DNA of 18,565 nucleotides from Proteobacteria bacterium UBA1844 (GTDB taxonomy: Bacteria; Pseudomonadota; Gammaproteobacteria; Steroidobacterales; Woeseiaceae), in assembly GCA_002338615.1 (NCBI GenBank), contig DDIS01000149.1:814-19378 (forward strand), given 5' to 3'. Below the pieces are notes generated by a model. It was not told the origin of the DNA. It saw nothing but the letters and a program-made list of their open reading frames with translations, and searched no databases. Made by a program: the position numbers and the translations under genes. Within the stretch, counting starts at the first letter, position 1, and every line of letters starts with the position of its first letter. Positions 6,657 to 13,910 of this stretch are shown in pieces.

Positions 6657-6729
6657 AGGCCTATGTGTGCCTGCCGTCGATCCGGCTATTCTCACACAGT
6701 CCGGCAATACGGGTATGACTTTGAAAACG

Positions 6730-6735
6730 TATAAT
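6730..6735 (+). promoter_or_regulatory. Consensus -10 box (TATAAT) placed for a leaderless transcript
   Basis: A perfect TATAAT ends 6 nt before the ATG at 6742, so the expected transcription start falls on or next to the start codon. No purine-rich ribosome-binding site precedes that ATG. No good -35 is seen about 17 bp upstream, which lowers confidence. Confidence 0.45.
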
Positions 6736-6741
6736 GTACCC

Positions 6742-7566
6742 ATGATTTATGACCTGCACACACATACCAGCGCATCGGATGGCAGCTTGGCACCTTGCGA
6801 ACTGCTCGCGCTCGCGATTGAACACGGAGTCGGCGTGCTTGCAATTACCGACCATGACACGCTTGAGGCCTACGACGTGATTCGCTCGGCGGAGAGTTCA
6901 CCCTTGCAGATCGTCCAGGGCATCGAGTTGTCAACGACCTGGGCCGGACGAGGAATTCATGTTGTCGGGCTCAACCTCGACGCGCACAGTAAACCGCTAC
7001 TTGCCGGTATCGCCCGGCAAAGTGTGGCAAGAATTGAGCGCGCACGAAAGATTTCCAGACGTCTTGCGCGCTCTATTGGCATCGACGACCCTTTCGAATC
7101 GGTCCTCGCAATTGCCGGTGCATCAGCCATAGGTCGGCCACATTTCGCCCGGCATCTGGTCGCGGTGGGTGTGGTGAAAGACACGCGCACGGCATTCAGG
7201 AAATACCTTGGTGCCGGCAAGCCCGGCGATGTAAGAGATGGCTGGGCGGAAATGGACGAAGTCATCGGCTGGATCCGAGGCGCTGGCGGCACCGCCGTAC
7301 TCGCACATCCGGCACAGTACAGGATGACAAACAACAAACTCCGCTTGCTGCTCGAGGATTTCACAGCTGCTGGTGGCGGCGCAATGGAAGTCGTCAGTGG
7401 ATCACAAACACCGGCTGTTACGGAAAATCTCGCGAGCCTCGCAAGAGATTTCGGGCTGGCCGCCTCCTGCGGATCCGATTTTCATCATCCGGAGCAGACC
7501 TGGTCCCTGCCCGGAAGGTTTGCTGAATTACCTGCCAACCTCAAAAAGGTGTGGGAGCTGTGGTAG
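6742..7566 (+). CDS. rnm: PHP-domain exonuclease RNase AM / 3',5'-nucleoside bisphosphate phosphatase (YciV family)
   Basis: This 274-residue PHP-domain metalloenzyme is close in sequence to E. coli YciV (RNase AM), a 5'-to-3' exonuclease that matures rRNA 5' ends and also hydrolyses 3',5'-nucleotide bisphosphates. Metal-ligand motifs are in order: YDLHTHTSASDG at residues 3-14, AITDHDT, GIELSTTW, PHFARHL, AVLAHPAQY and CGSDFHHP near the C-terminus. The full length matches the family. The ATG at 6742 is used because the protein then starts MIYDLH as expected; an ATG at 6715 would add nine residues. The downstream arfB frame overlaps its last codons. Confidence 0.92.
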   Translation: MIYDLHTHTSASDGSLAPCELLALAIEHGVGVLAITDHDTLEAYDVIRSAESSPLQIVQGIELSTTWAGRGIHVVGLNLDAHSKPLLAGIARQSVARIERARKISRRLARSIGIDDPFESVLAIAGASAIGRPHFARHLVAVGVVKDTRTAFRKYLGAGKPGDVRDGWAEMDEVIGWIRGAGGTAVLAHPAQYRMTNNKLRLLLEDFTAAGGGAMEVVSGSQTPAVTENLASLARDFGLAASCGSDFHHPEQTWSLPGRFAELPANLKKVWELW

Positions 7567-7985
7567 ACGAGATCAGAATCAACGACACAATCGCAATCCC
7601 GTTGGACGCAGTTGAGTTTCAGGCAGTACGTGCGCAAGGCGCCGGTGGCCAGCACGTCAATAAAGTCGCGAGTGCCATTCACTTGCGCTTTGACTACCTC
7701 AATTGTGAAGCGCTGCCCGCTGACCTGCGCCGCCGTCTCTCGGAAATTCGGGACAGTCGTATCACTGCCAATGGTATCGTTATCAAGTCCCAGGAGCACC
7801 GTACGCAAGGTCGCAACCGGCAAGCCGCGATCGAACGTTTGCAGGATCTCATTCGCAGTGCGTTAGTAGAGCCGAAAAAGCGGATTCCGACGAGGCTTTC
7901 CAGGTCCGCAAAGAAAAAGCGCCTGGACAGCAAACGACGACAAGGCCAGCTGAAGCGCGGCCGTGGAACGATCAGGGACGATTAG
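7551..7985 (+). CDS. arfB: Alternative ribosome-rescue factor B (peptidyl-tRNA hydrolase)
   Basis: ArfB (YaeJ/ICT1 type) enters stalled ribosomes lacking a stop codon and hydrolyses the peptidyl-tRNA. The catalytic loop RAQGAGGQHVNKV with the GGQ motif is intact, followed by AIHLRFDY and a VIKSQEHRTQGRNRQAA stretch. The basic C-terminal tail (LSRSAKKKRLDSKRR, then GQLKRGRG) is the part that inserts into the empty mRNA channel. Length of 141-144 residues matches E. coli (140). The start is either GTG at 7551 or GTG at 7560; both overlap the end of the PHP gene, and neither has a well-spaced ribosome-binding site, so coupling to the upstream gene is likely. Confidence 0.95.
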   Translation: MGAVVDEIRINDTIAIPLDAVEFQAVRAQGAGGQHVNKVASAIHLRFDYLNCEALPADLRRRLSEIRDSRITANGIVIKSQEHRTQGRNRQAAIERLQDLIRSALVEPKKRIPTRLSRSAKKKRLDSKRRQGQLKRGRGTIRDD

Positions 7986-8091
7986 CGTGCGGACCGGCAC
8001 TAAAGCTGACTGACATGCACCCAGGATCGAAGGATTTGCGCGGATACAGTCCCATCGGCACGAGCACGCCTGTTACACGGAGGGTTGAGCC

Positions 8092-8778
8092 ATGATTGAG
8101 CATATTTTTCCAGATCGGGATGCGGCGTCTGTCGCAGTGGCCGAGCGGATCGAGCACCTGCTTGCAGGCCGGCTAGCGATGCACGCTGGCGCCGCATTTG
8201 TCGTAAGTGGCGGATCTTCCCCGAAAGCCACCTACGCAAAACTCGCCGATAAAAACCTGGACTGGCACCGGGTGCACGCCATACTGAGCGACGAGCGCTG
8301 GGTCCCGAACGACAGTGACGACAGCAACGAAAGAATGATCCGTGAAACGCTGATCACGGCACGCGCCACCGGACTAAGCCTGATGCCGTTCTATAGCGCC
8401 GGGATCGACCTCTCGGATCAATGCGTACAGATCGACAAACACCTCCGTCAACTGCCGCTGCCATTTGCATGCACACTGCTTGGCATGGGCACCGATGGTC
8501 ATTTTGCTTCTCTCTTTCCCGGCATCAGCAACCTGGATGAGGGGCTAAACCTCGCAAGCGGGAGCTGGAGCATACCGGTACGGCGACCCGGCAATCCGCA
8601 TGATCGGGTGAGCTTGACTCTCGGTGCGCTGACCACGAGTGATGAGATCATCCTGCTGATCTTCGGCGAAGAAAAACGTGTCGTCGCCATGCAGGCAGCA
8701 CAGTCGGAAAGTCGTTATCCGGTCGGCCGGCTGTTCGCGCAGCAACGCGCACCGGTGCACGTGTTCTGGGCGCCGTAA
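8092..8778 (+). CDS. pgl: 6-phosphogluconolactonase (DevB/SOL type)
   Basis: This 228-residue cytoplasmic enzyme hydrolyses 6-phosphoglucono-lactone in the oxidative pentose-phosphate or Entner-Doudoroff route. Signature motifs are VSGGSSPKATY (phosphate binding), LSDERWVPNDSDDSN and LLGMGTDGHFASLFPG. All are intact and the length is typical. The ATG is preceded by CGGAGGG, 8 nt away. It follows arfB after 106 bp of non-coding sequence and is separated from the zwf/edd genes it often accompanies. It converges on the fhs gene with 27 bp between stops. Confidence 0.94.
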   Translation: MIEHIFPDRDAASVAVAERIEHLLAGRLAMHAGAAFVVSGGSSPKATYAKLADKNLDWHRVHAILSDERWVPNDSDDSNERMIRETLITARATGLSLMPFYSAGIDLSDQCVQIDKHLRQLPLPFACTLLGMGTDGHFASLFPGISNLDEGLNLASGSWSIPVRRPGNPHDRVSLTLGALTTSDEIILLIFGEEKRVVAMQAAQSESRYPVGRLFAQQRAPVHVFWAP

Positions 8779-8805
8779 CGAGGCAAGAGTACGTTCAAAA
8801 AAGTC

Positions 8806-10482
8806 TCAGAACAGGCCTTCGATGCGCCCGTCTGCGTTCACCCGAATATCACTGGCTGCTGGCCGCCGCGGCAAGCCCGGCATTGTCATGATAGCGCCGC
8901 AAATAACGACCACAAACTCCGCGCCGGCGGCGAGACGGATTTCGCGCACCGGTACAACATGGTCGCTCGGTGCGCCGATCAGATTTGGGTCAGTCGAGAA
9001 ACTGTACTGCGTTTTCGCCATACAGACCGGGTAGTGGCCATAGCCCTGCGCCTCCAGTTCTGCAAACTGATCACGAACCTTCTTGTCTGCGATGAGGTCT
9101 TCAGCCCCGTAAATCTCACGCGCAATACGACGGGCTTTTTCCCATAGAGTCAAGTCATCGCGGTACAAAGTTCGGAACTGGCTGCTGCCGGAATCACAGA
9201 TGCTGGCTACTTTTTTTGCCAACTCCTCGGTACCGGCGCCGCCATCTGCCCAGTGCGTAGCCGTAATCGCATCCACTCCTCGCTCTTTCGAAAAGGCTTT
9301 AACAATCCCGATCTCGGTATCGGAGTCGCTCGTATAGCGATTGATGCAAACCACAACCGGCACTCCGAATTTGCCGAGGTTGCGGATGTGCCGACCGAGA
9401 TTGTCGCAGCCCTTTTGCACCGCCGCGGCGTTTTCGCCAGCGAGTTCCTCTTTCGCTACACCGCCGTGCATTTTCAGCGCCTTGATGGTCGCCACGAGCA
9501 CCACGGCATCGGGCTTCAGACCTGCCTTGCGGCACTTGATATCGAAGAATTTTTCGGCACCGAGATCAGCCCCAAAACCTGCTTCGGTGACCACGTAGTC
9601 GGCCAGTTTCAGTGCCGTTCGGGTGGCGACCACCGAGTTACAGCCGTGCGCGATATTGGCAAACGGCCCGCCGTGCATGAGGGCCGGATTGTTCTCCAGG
9701 GTCTGGACCAGGTTTGGTTGTAGCGCGTCGCGCAGCAATGCCGTCATCGCACCCTGCGCACCAAGGTCGCGTACCGTGATGGGTTCGTTCTTCCGTGAGT
9801 ACCCCAGCACGATGTTGGCAAGGCGGATTTCAAGATCACCCAGGTCAGCAGCGAGACAGAAAATTGCCATCACCTCGGACGCAACCGTAATGTCGAAGCC
9901 TGCTTCGCGGACGACACCGTTGTGATAGCCACCGAGACCCGACGTTATGGAACGCAAGGTTCGATCATTCATATCGAGTACCCGTCGCCAGCTTACCCGA
10001 CGCGGATCGATATTCAGCTCGTTGTCCCAGTGCATGTGATTGTCGATCAACGCCGCCAGCAAATTGTTGGCCGTGCCTATCGCATGAAAGTCGCCGGTAA
10101 AATGAAGATTGATCTCGGCCATCGGCACGACCTGGGCGTAACCCCCGCCAGCAGCCCCTCCTTTCATGCCGAAACAAGGCCCGAGGCTGGGCTCTCGCAG
10201 ACAGATTACGGTTTGCTTGCCAATACGGTTCAGGCCATCGCCGAGACCAACCGTGGTCGTCGTCTTGCCCTCGCCGGCAGGCGTCGGTGACACTGCAGTG
10301 ACGAGGATCAGCTTACCGTCCTCTGCGTGGCCATTAGCCTTGATGAACGCCGACGATATCTTGGCCTTGTCGTGGCCGTAAGGAATCAACGCATCGGCGG
10401 GTATCGCCAGTTTTTCGGCAACTGCCTGGATCGGCTGCAGACTGGCAGCCTGTGCAATTTCAATATCGCTTGTTCCGCTCAA
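8806..10482 (-). CDS. fhs: Formate-tetrahydrofolate ligase
   Basis: This enzyme makes 10-formyl-tetrahydrofolate from formate, THF and ATP. The 558-residue protein has full family length. It shows the ATP-binding loop [18 protein letters not shown] (from residue 67), [35 protein letters not shown], and the C-terminal [15 protein letters not shown]. The expected family start (SDIEIAQAA) is preceded only by a TTG at 10482, with a GGGGG run upstream, so a rare TTG start is proposed; no ATG or GTG fits. A decayed gene fragment lies directly upstream. Confidence 0.96.
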   Translation of the reverse strand: MSGTSDIEIAQAASLQPIQAVAEKLAIPADALIPYGHDKAKISSAFIKANGHAEDGKLILVTAVSPTPAGEGKTTTTVGLGDGLNRIGKQTVICLREPSLGPCFGMKGGAAGGGYAQVVPMAEINLHFTGDFHAIGTANNLLAALIDNHMHWDNELNIDPRRVSWRRVLDMNDRTLRSITSGLGGYHNGVVREAGFDITVASEVMAIFCLAADLGDLEIRLANIVLGYSRKNEPITVRDLGAQGAMTALLRDALQPNLVQTLENNPALMHGGPFANIAHGCNSVVATRTALKLADYVVTEAGFGADLGAEKFFDIKCRKAGLKPDAVVLVATIKALKMHGGVAKEELAGENAAAVQKGCDNLGRHIRNLGKFGVPVVVCINRYTSDSDTEIGIVKAFSKERGVDAITATHWADGGAGTEELAKKVASICDSGSSQFRTLYRDDLTLWEKARRIAREIYGAEDLIADKKVRDQFAELEAQGYGHYPVCMAKTQYSFSTDPNLIGAPSDHVVPVREIRLAAGAEFVVVICGAIMTMPGLPRRPAASDIRVNADGRIEGLF

Positions 10483-10542
10483 CGGCCGCCCCCAAAATTC
10501 GTGACAACGCTTACCAGCCTGTGTCGCCGCACGGTGTTTTGC

Positions 10543-10746
10543 TTATATTGCGTACCTGCCTGGCCCACGCCAGGGCACCGCGACGATCTTGTGAATCGTA
10601 CCATCGGAATAGTTTACGACATACAGCTCGCCGTCTGTATCCTCAGCAAAGATTGCTATACTCAAGCTCGTGCCAAGCAACCCGTCGGCCGCAACCGTTG
10701 CAGAACGTCGGGCAGGAATCAAGAACAGTCGCTTCAGCGCGGTAAG
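10543..10746 (-). pseudogene. 3' remnant of a PQQ-dependent sugar dehydrogenase-like (beta-propeller) gene
   Basis: Within the 315-bp gap upstream of fhs, one minus-strand frame reads SIAIFAEDTDGELYVVNYSD followed by GTIHKIVA, and ends in TAA at 10543. This matches the last blade of glucose/sorbosone-dehydrogenase-like beta-propellers, which typically end in FGED-x-GELYV-x-GTIYRI. The frame is closed upstream by TGA at 10747-10749 and has no plausible start or preceding domain, so only about 60 residues survive. I interpret it as the tail of a gene truncated by deletion. The rest of the gap (10483-10542, 10747-10797) shows nothing else. Family assignment is from motif memory. Confidence 0.6.
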
Positions 10747-10797
10747 TCAACCACGACCCGTCGTGACATTGTCAGCAGGACGTGACTTCGGTGTACC

Positions 10798-11679
10798 ATG
10801 CCGAAGCTGTCAATCCAGGAGGGAGCTGAAAGTTTGACATTTGACCGCAGAGTCCTGTTTCAACTCTTCAAGTACGTGGTTTACACGCTGCTGACGCTGA
10901 ATATATTCATATTCTGGCGTGAAGAGTTTTTGGCGAGTCAATTGCAATTTCAAGGCCATGTACCCTGGCTCGACATGATCGAAGCCTATGCCTCCACAAT
11001 CGACACGGCGGCGTGGGTCATTCTGTTACTCATGTTTGAACTTGAAACCTACGTGCTGGACGAACAGCATTTCTTACGCTCCGTGCCGATCGCTCTGCAT
11101 GGCACGCGCTTTGTTTGTATCGTCTTCATCCTCTACGCGTTTTACGGCTACCTCGTCAACCTGCTGGCGACCTACGATGTAGCGCTCTTGCCCTATCTTA
11201 CGGATCTTTGTTCGCTCACCGCCGATCACTGGTCCTACAATGTTGATCTTGACGAATACGTTACGATTTCAGCGGCTAACTGCGCAAGCTTTTCGGACAG
11301 CAGCATTTTCTACCAGTTCAGCGAACTGCCGGCACTCGTTGATGCTGGCGGGCTGGTCGATATTCAGCGACTTGCCTGGATCGATACGATTAACGCATTG
11401 GTCTGGATTCTTATCGTTGTCATACTGGAAATTGACGTGCGTTTGCAGGAACGCGGCCTGCTTGAGGGCCTCGCTCTCAGCATCGGCAAGGGGCTGAAGG
11501 TGCTGCTGTACTCCATACTGTTCCTGTGCGCTGTGTACTGGGGCATCAAAGGCGACTTTGTCGATTTCTGGGACGCCTTCCTCTGGCTGGTCGCATTTTT
11601 CTTCATCGAGATGAACGTGATCGACTGGCGCGCGGAGGAGCAGGAAACCTATACCGAACAAACCGCCTGGCAAGACTGA
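10798..11679 (+). CDS. Multi-pass membrane protein of unknown function
   Basis: This 293-residue protein has about six hydrophobic segments: near residues 20-42, 63-82, 100-122, 198-217, 232-250 and 258-275. A polar, probably periplasmic loop between segments 3 and 4 contains two Cys (about 139 and 161) that could form a disulphide. Acidic residues recur at the cytoplasmic ends of helices (LMFELETYVLDE, ILEIDVRLQERG, FIEMNVIDW), suggesting a conserved repeat-like arrangement. I do not recognise the family. The ATG at 10798 has no ribosome-binding site. An in-frame TTG at 10834 has a strong AGGAGGGAG eight bases upstream and would give 281 residues beginning at TFDRRVLFQ. It converges on the next gene with only 3 bp between stops. 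Confidence 0.75.
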   Translation: MPKLSIQEGAESLTFDRRVLFQLFKYVVYTLLTLNIFIFWREEFLASQLQFQGHVPWLDMIEAYASTIDTAAWVILLLMFELETYVLDEQHFLRSVPIALHGTRFVCIVFILYAFYGYLVNLLATYDVALLPYLTDLCSLTADHWSYNVDLDEYVTISAANCASFSDSSIFYQFSELPALVDAGGLVDIQRLAWIDTINALVWILIVVILEIDVRLQERGLLEGLALSIGKGLKVLLYSILFLCAVYWGIKGDFVDFWDAFLWLVAFFFIEMNVIDWRAEEQETYTEQTAWQD

Positions 11680-11682
11680 ATA

Positions 11683-12090
11683 CTAATCTGCGATTTGAAT
11701 AGTCGGGTCCGATGCTGCAATTCTTGCAATTGCCGGATCCCCATCCTGCACTCTAAGTTTTTGCAAACGCTCCTCGCGATCAAGCTGCATCAACCAGGGA
11801 TGCCAGCGATCTTTGCTGTCGCGGCGATAAAACCCCGATACTTCCCAACCGTCCGCGGTTGGATAGATATACACCTTGCCAACTCTGCGATTCGGCAGCA
11901 GCGGGTCAATCAGTTCGAGACCGGCAAGTTGCAATCGTTCATGCAGTGTGTCCCGGGCCCGCAATACCACCTGCTCTTCGCGCTCCCGTGCTGTTCGATC
12001 AATCGGTTCACCCGCCCAGCGATACGCAAAAAATGCCACGACGAGGCCGATGCCAATACCGAATACGAGACTGCCGCGTGCTTGAGTCAT
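11683..12090 (-). CDS. Small membrane-anchored protein of unknown function
   Basis: This 135-residue protein has one N-terminal transmembrane segment (SLVFGIGIGLVVAFFAYRWA, residues 7-26) and a soluble, probably periplasmic domain. That domain includes a charged helical stretch (DRTAREREEQVVLRARD) and a beta-rich part (KVYIYPTADGWEVSGFYRRD). The ATG at 12090 is preferred because the anchor follows at once; an extension to 12180 would run into queE. The gap to queE is 26 bp, so it is probably the last gene of the DUF885-zinc ribbon-queC-queE run. I do not recognise a family. Confidence 0.7.
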   Translation of the reverse strand: MTQARGSLVFGIGIGLVVAFFAYRWAGEPIDRTAREREEQVVLRARDTLHERLQLAGLELIDPLLPNRRVGKVYIYPTADGWEVSGFYRRDSKDRWHPWLMQLDREERLQKLRVQDGDPAIARIAASDPTIQIAD

Positions 12091-12116
12091 AGTCGCAGCA
12101 CCTGTCCTGGCACGGA

Positions 12117-12761
12117 CTAGGGAATACCAGTTACTTTGTGGGTCTGCAGACTCAGGCGCCACTTCGGATGCGCAAGGCAATAGGCGATCGCTGCTGCGGT
12201 ATTCGCTTCACGATGGGCGTCGTCGCAAGGCTGCAGGAAAAAATGATCGAATTCGAGATCGGCGAAACATTCCGGTTGCGCATCGGCTTCAACTTGCGGA
12301 TAGACCAGTTTCAGTTCATCACCCTCTGTTTGTGCAAGGGCTGCCGAACCCTTGGGACTAATACACAACCAGTCAATGCCCTCAGGCGCCGGAATCGTGC
12401 CGTTACTTTCAACGCCTATTTCAAATCCTCGCGCGTGCAGCGCCGCAATTGCCGCCTCATCCAGCTGCAGCAAGGGTTCGCCGCCGGTACAGACAACGTA
12501 CGGTCTGCTATGGGACGTTGCCTGCGGCCAGGTATTGGCGACTGCTTCGGCCAGTGATTCCGCCGACTCGAATTTTCCGCCGCCCGAGCCATCGGTGCCG
12601 ACAAAATCGGTGTCGCAAAACCGGCAGACAGCCGAGCTGCGATGCTGCTCGCGACCAGACCACAGGTTGCAGCCGGCAAAACGAAGGAATACCGCCGCCC
12701 GACCGGTCCAGGCCCCTTCGCCCTGCAGGGTGAAGTAAATTTCTTTGGCTGAGTAGGTCAT
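12117..12761 (-). CDS. queE: 7-carboxy-7-deazaguanine synthase (radical SAM)
   Basis: QueE converts 6-carboxy-tetrahydropterin to 7-carboxy-7-deazaguanine, the ring contraction step of queuosine (preQ0) synthesis. The 214-residue protein has the FTLQGEG substrate motif (residues 10-16) and the family-specific iron-sulphur Cys pattern C31-x14-C46-x2-C49. It also has CTGGEPLLQ for SAM binding and VESNGTIPAPEGIDWLC downstream. The ATG is at the expected place, MTYSAKEIYFTLQGEG. It follows queC after 46 bp in the same direction. Confidence 0.96.
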   Translation of the reverse strand: MTYSAKEIYFTLQGEGAWTGRAAVFLRFAGCNLWSGREQHRSSAVCRFCDTDFVGTDGSGGGKFESAESLAEAVANTWPQATSHSRPYVVCTGGEPLLQLDEAAIAALHARGFEIGVESNGTIPAPEGIDWLCISPKGSAALAQTEGDELKLVYPQVEADAQPECFADLEFDHFFLQPCDDAHREANTAAAIAYCLAHPKWRLSLQTHKVTGIP

Positions 12762-12807
12762 AGCGCGCCGTATTGTACTCGACGTGGCACGGCTCTAACC
12801 AGCTGAC

Positions 12808-13518
12808 TCAGGTCACGAGAGGATCCGCGATACCTGCCTCGGCAAATCCTTTCGCCCGCAAGCGACATGCGGGACATTCTCCACAGGGCGGGCGCTCACC
12901 GTTGTAACAGGTATGTGTGAACGCCATGGCTTCAATTGCGCCAAGCTGCCGCGCGAGTAATACCGTTTCCTTCTTCGACAGATGCATCAGTGGCGCGTGT
13001 ATTTTTATCTGGCTTTCCATGCCGAGTCGCAAGGTCTCCTGAAGGGACTGCAGTGTACTGGCACGGCAATCCGGATAGCCGCTATAGTCCGTCTGCGAGA
13101 CGCCCGTGACCAGGTTGTCAAGCTTGCGTGGCCAAGCCCAGGCGGCGGCAAAGGTCAGGAAAATCAGGTTCCGCCCGGGAACAAAAGTGTTCGGCAACGC
13201 CGATGGCTCGTCGAGATCGCCGGCAACTTCTATAGCCGGATCCGTGAGCGCGTCACCACCAAGCGCCGCGAACGTATCAATCGGCAAACATCGGTGCGAG
13301 ACTCGCGCAAAGGCCGCAACTTTGGCTGCGCTGTCTAGTTCGATGCGATGCCGCTGGCCGTAGTCAAAACTGAGTGCCGAAACGTTGTCGACGCCGAACT
13401 CGCGTATGGCCCAAAACAGGCAAGTCGTCGAGTCTTGCCCACCCGACAGGACAACGAGCGCTTTCTCGCTGTTTATTGTCACCGGAACATCGCTGTCACT
13501 TGAAGAGCTTATCGGCAT
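12808..13518 (-). CDS. queC: 7-cyano-7-deazaguanine synthase
   Basis: QueC uses ATP and ammonia to turn 7-carboxy-7-deazaguanine into preQ0. The ATP-pyrophosphatase loop LSGGQDSTTCLFWA is near the N-terminus, followed by SFDYGQRHRIEL, FVPGRNLIFLTFAAA and GVSQTDYSGYPDCR. The zinc site CYNGERPPCGECPACR is at the end. The start is uncertain: ATG at 13527 or 13518 overlaps the upstream gene, while GTG at 13482 avoids overlap and gives 224 residues, typical for QueC. None has a clear ribosome-binding site, in keeping with translational coupling. Confidence 0.94.
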   Translation of the reverse strand: MPISSSSDSDVPVTINSEKALVVLSGGQDSTTCLFWAIREFGVDNVSALSFDYGQRHRIELDSAAKVAAFARVSHRCLPIDTFAALGGDALTDPAIEVAGDLDEPSALPNTFVPGRNLIFLTFAAAWAWPRKLDNLVTGVSQTDYSGYPDCRASTLQSLQETLRLGMESQIKIHAPLMHLSKKETVLLARQLGAIEAMAFTHTCYNGERPPCGECPACRLRAKGFAEAGIADPLVT

Positions 13519-13849
13519 CGCTCGCATCAGCGCTTGTCACGGGCAGGTCGGCGCCACTGAAAAGTGCATCGAGCGCCTTGCCTGCGGCGTCCATACTGGC
13601 TTTTCGTGCCGGGTCGAATGCGTTTGCGCCCGGCACGAACCAATCGCAGAAATTCAAGCGCTCTTTGTCGCTTACATCATCCGCGCCGTCTTCACGACAT
13701 TGACGCGTAACATGTGGATCAAAATGCTCACACATTCGACAAACATGCAGATGCACCTCGCAAGATGGGCATTCATCCTGCCGTGAGAATGGCAGGCTCA
13801 GCGCTGCCAGTGATGCACCACATCGGTAGCACACAAAACTGTGCGTCAT
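13496..13849 (-). CDS. Small zinc-ribbon protein of unknown function
   Basis: This 117-residue protein has eight cysteines in the first 70 residues. C7-x2-C10 and C27-x2-C30 form one ribbon. C37-x2-C40, C51 and C68 could form a second metal site, with the block CRMCEHFDPHVTRQCRE. The C-terminal 40 residues are Ala/Asp-rich and probably flexible. A GGTGG site precedes the ATG by about 6 nt. Its stop overlaps the longer starts of queC, and it sits between the DUF885 gene and queC in one direction, so co-transcription is likely. A role linked to queuosine synthesis is possible but only suggested by position. Confidence 0.78.
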   Translation of the reverse strand: MTHSFVCYRCGASLAALSLPFSRQDECPSCEVHLHVCRMCEHFDPHVTRQCREDGADDVSDKERLNFCDWFVPGANAFDPARKASMDAAGKALDALFSGADLPVTSADASDADKLFK

Positions 13850-13910
13850 GATTCGCCACCCTTGCCTGGGTTATGCCTTGATGAGCCGGGGCTCCGAGTA
13901 TAACGCCTTG

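Noticed and set aside
6418..6741. Upstream in-frame extension of the PHP gene to 6418
   Set aside because: It overlaps the start of the divergent MFS gene and adds sequence absent from the family; the ATG at 6742 fits the family start.
8779..8805. Six-T run after the fhs stop (minus strand) as a possible terminator
   Set aside because: No GC-rich stem precedes the T-run.
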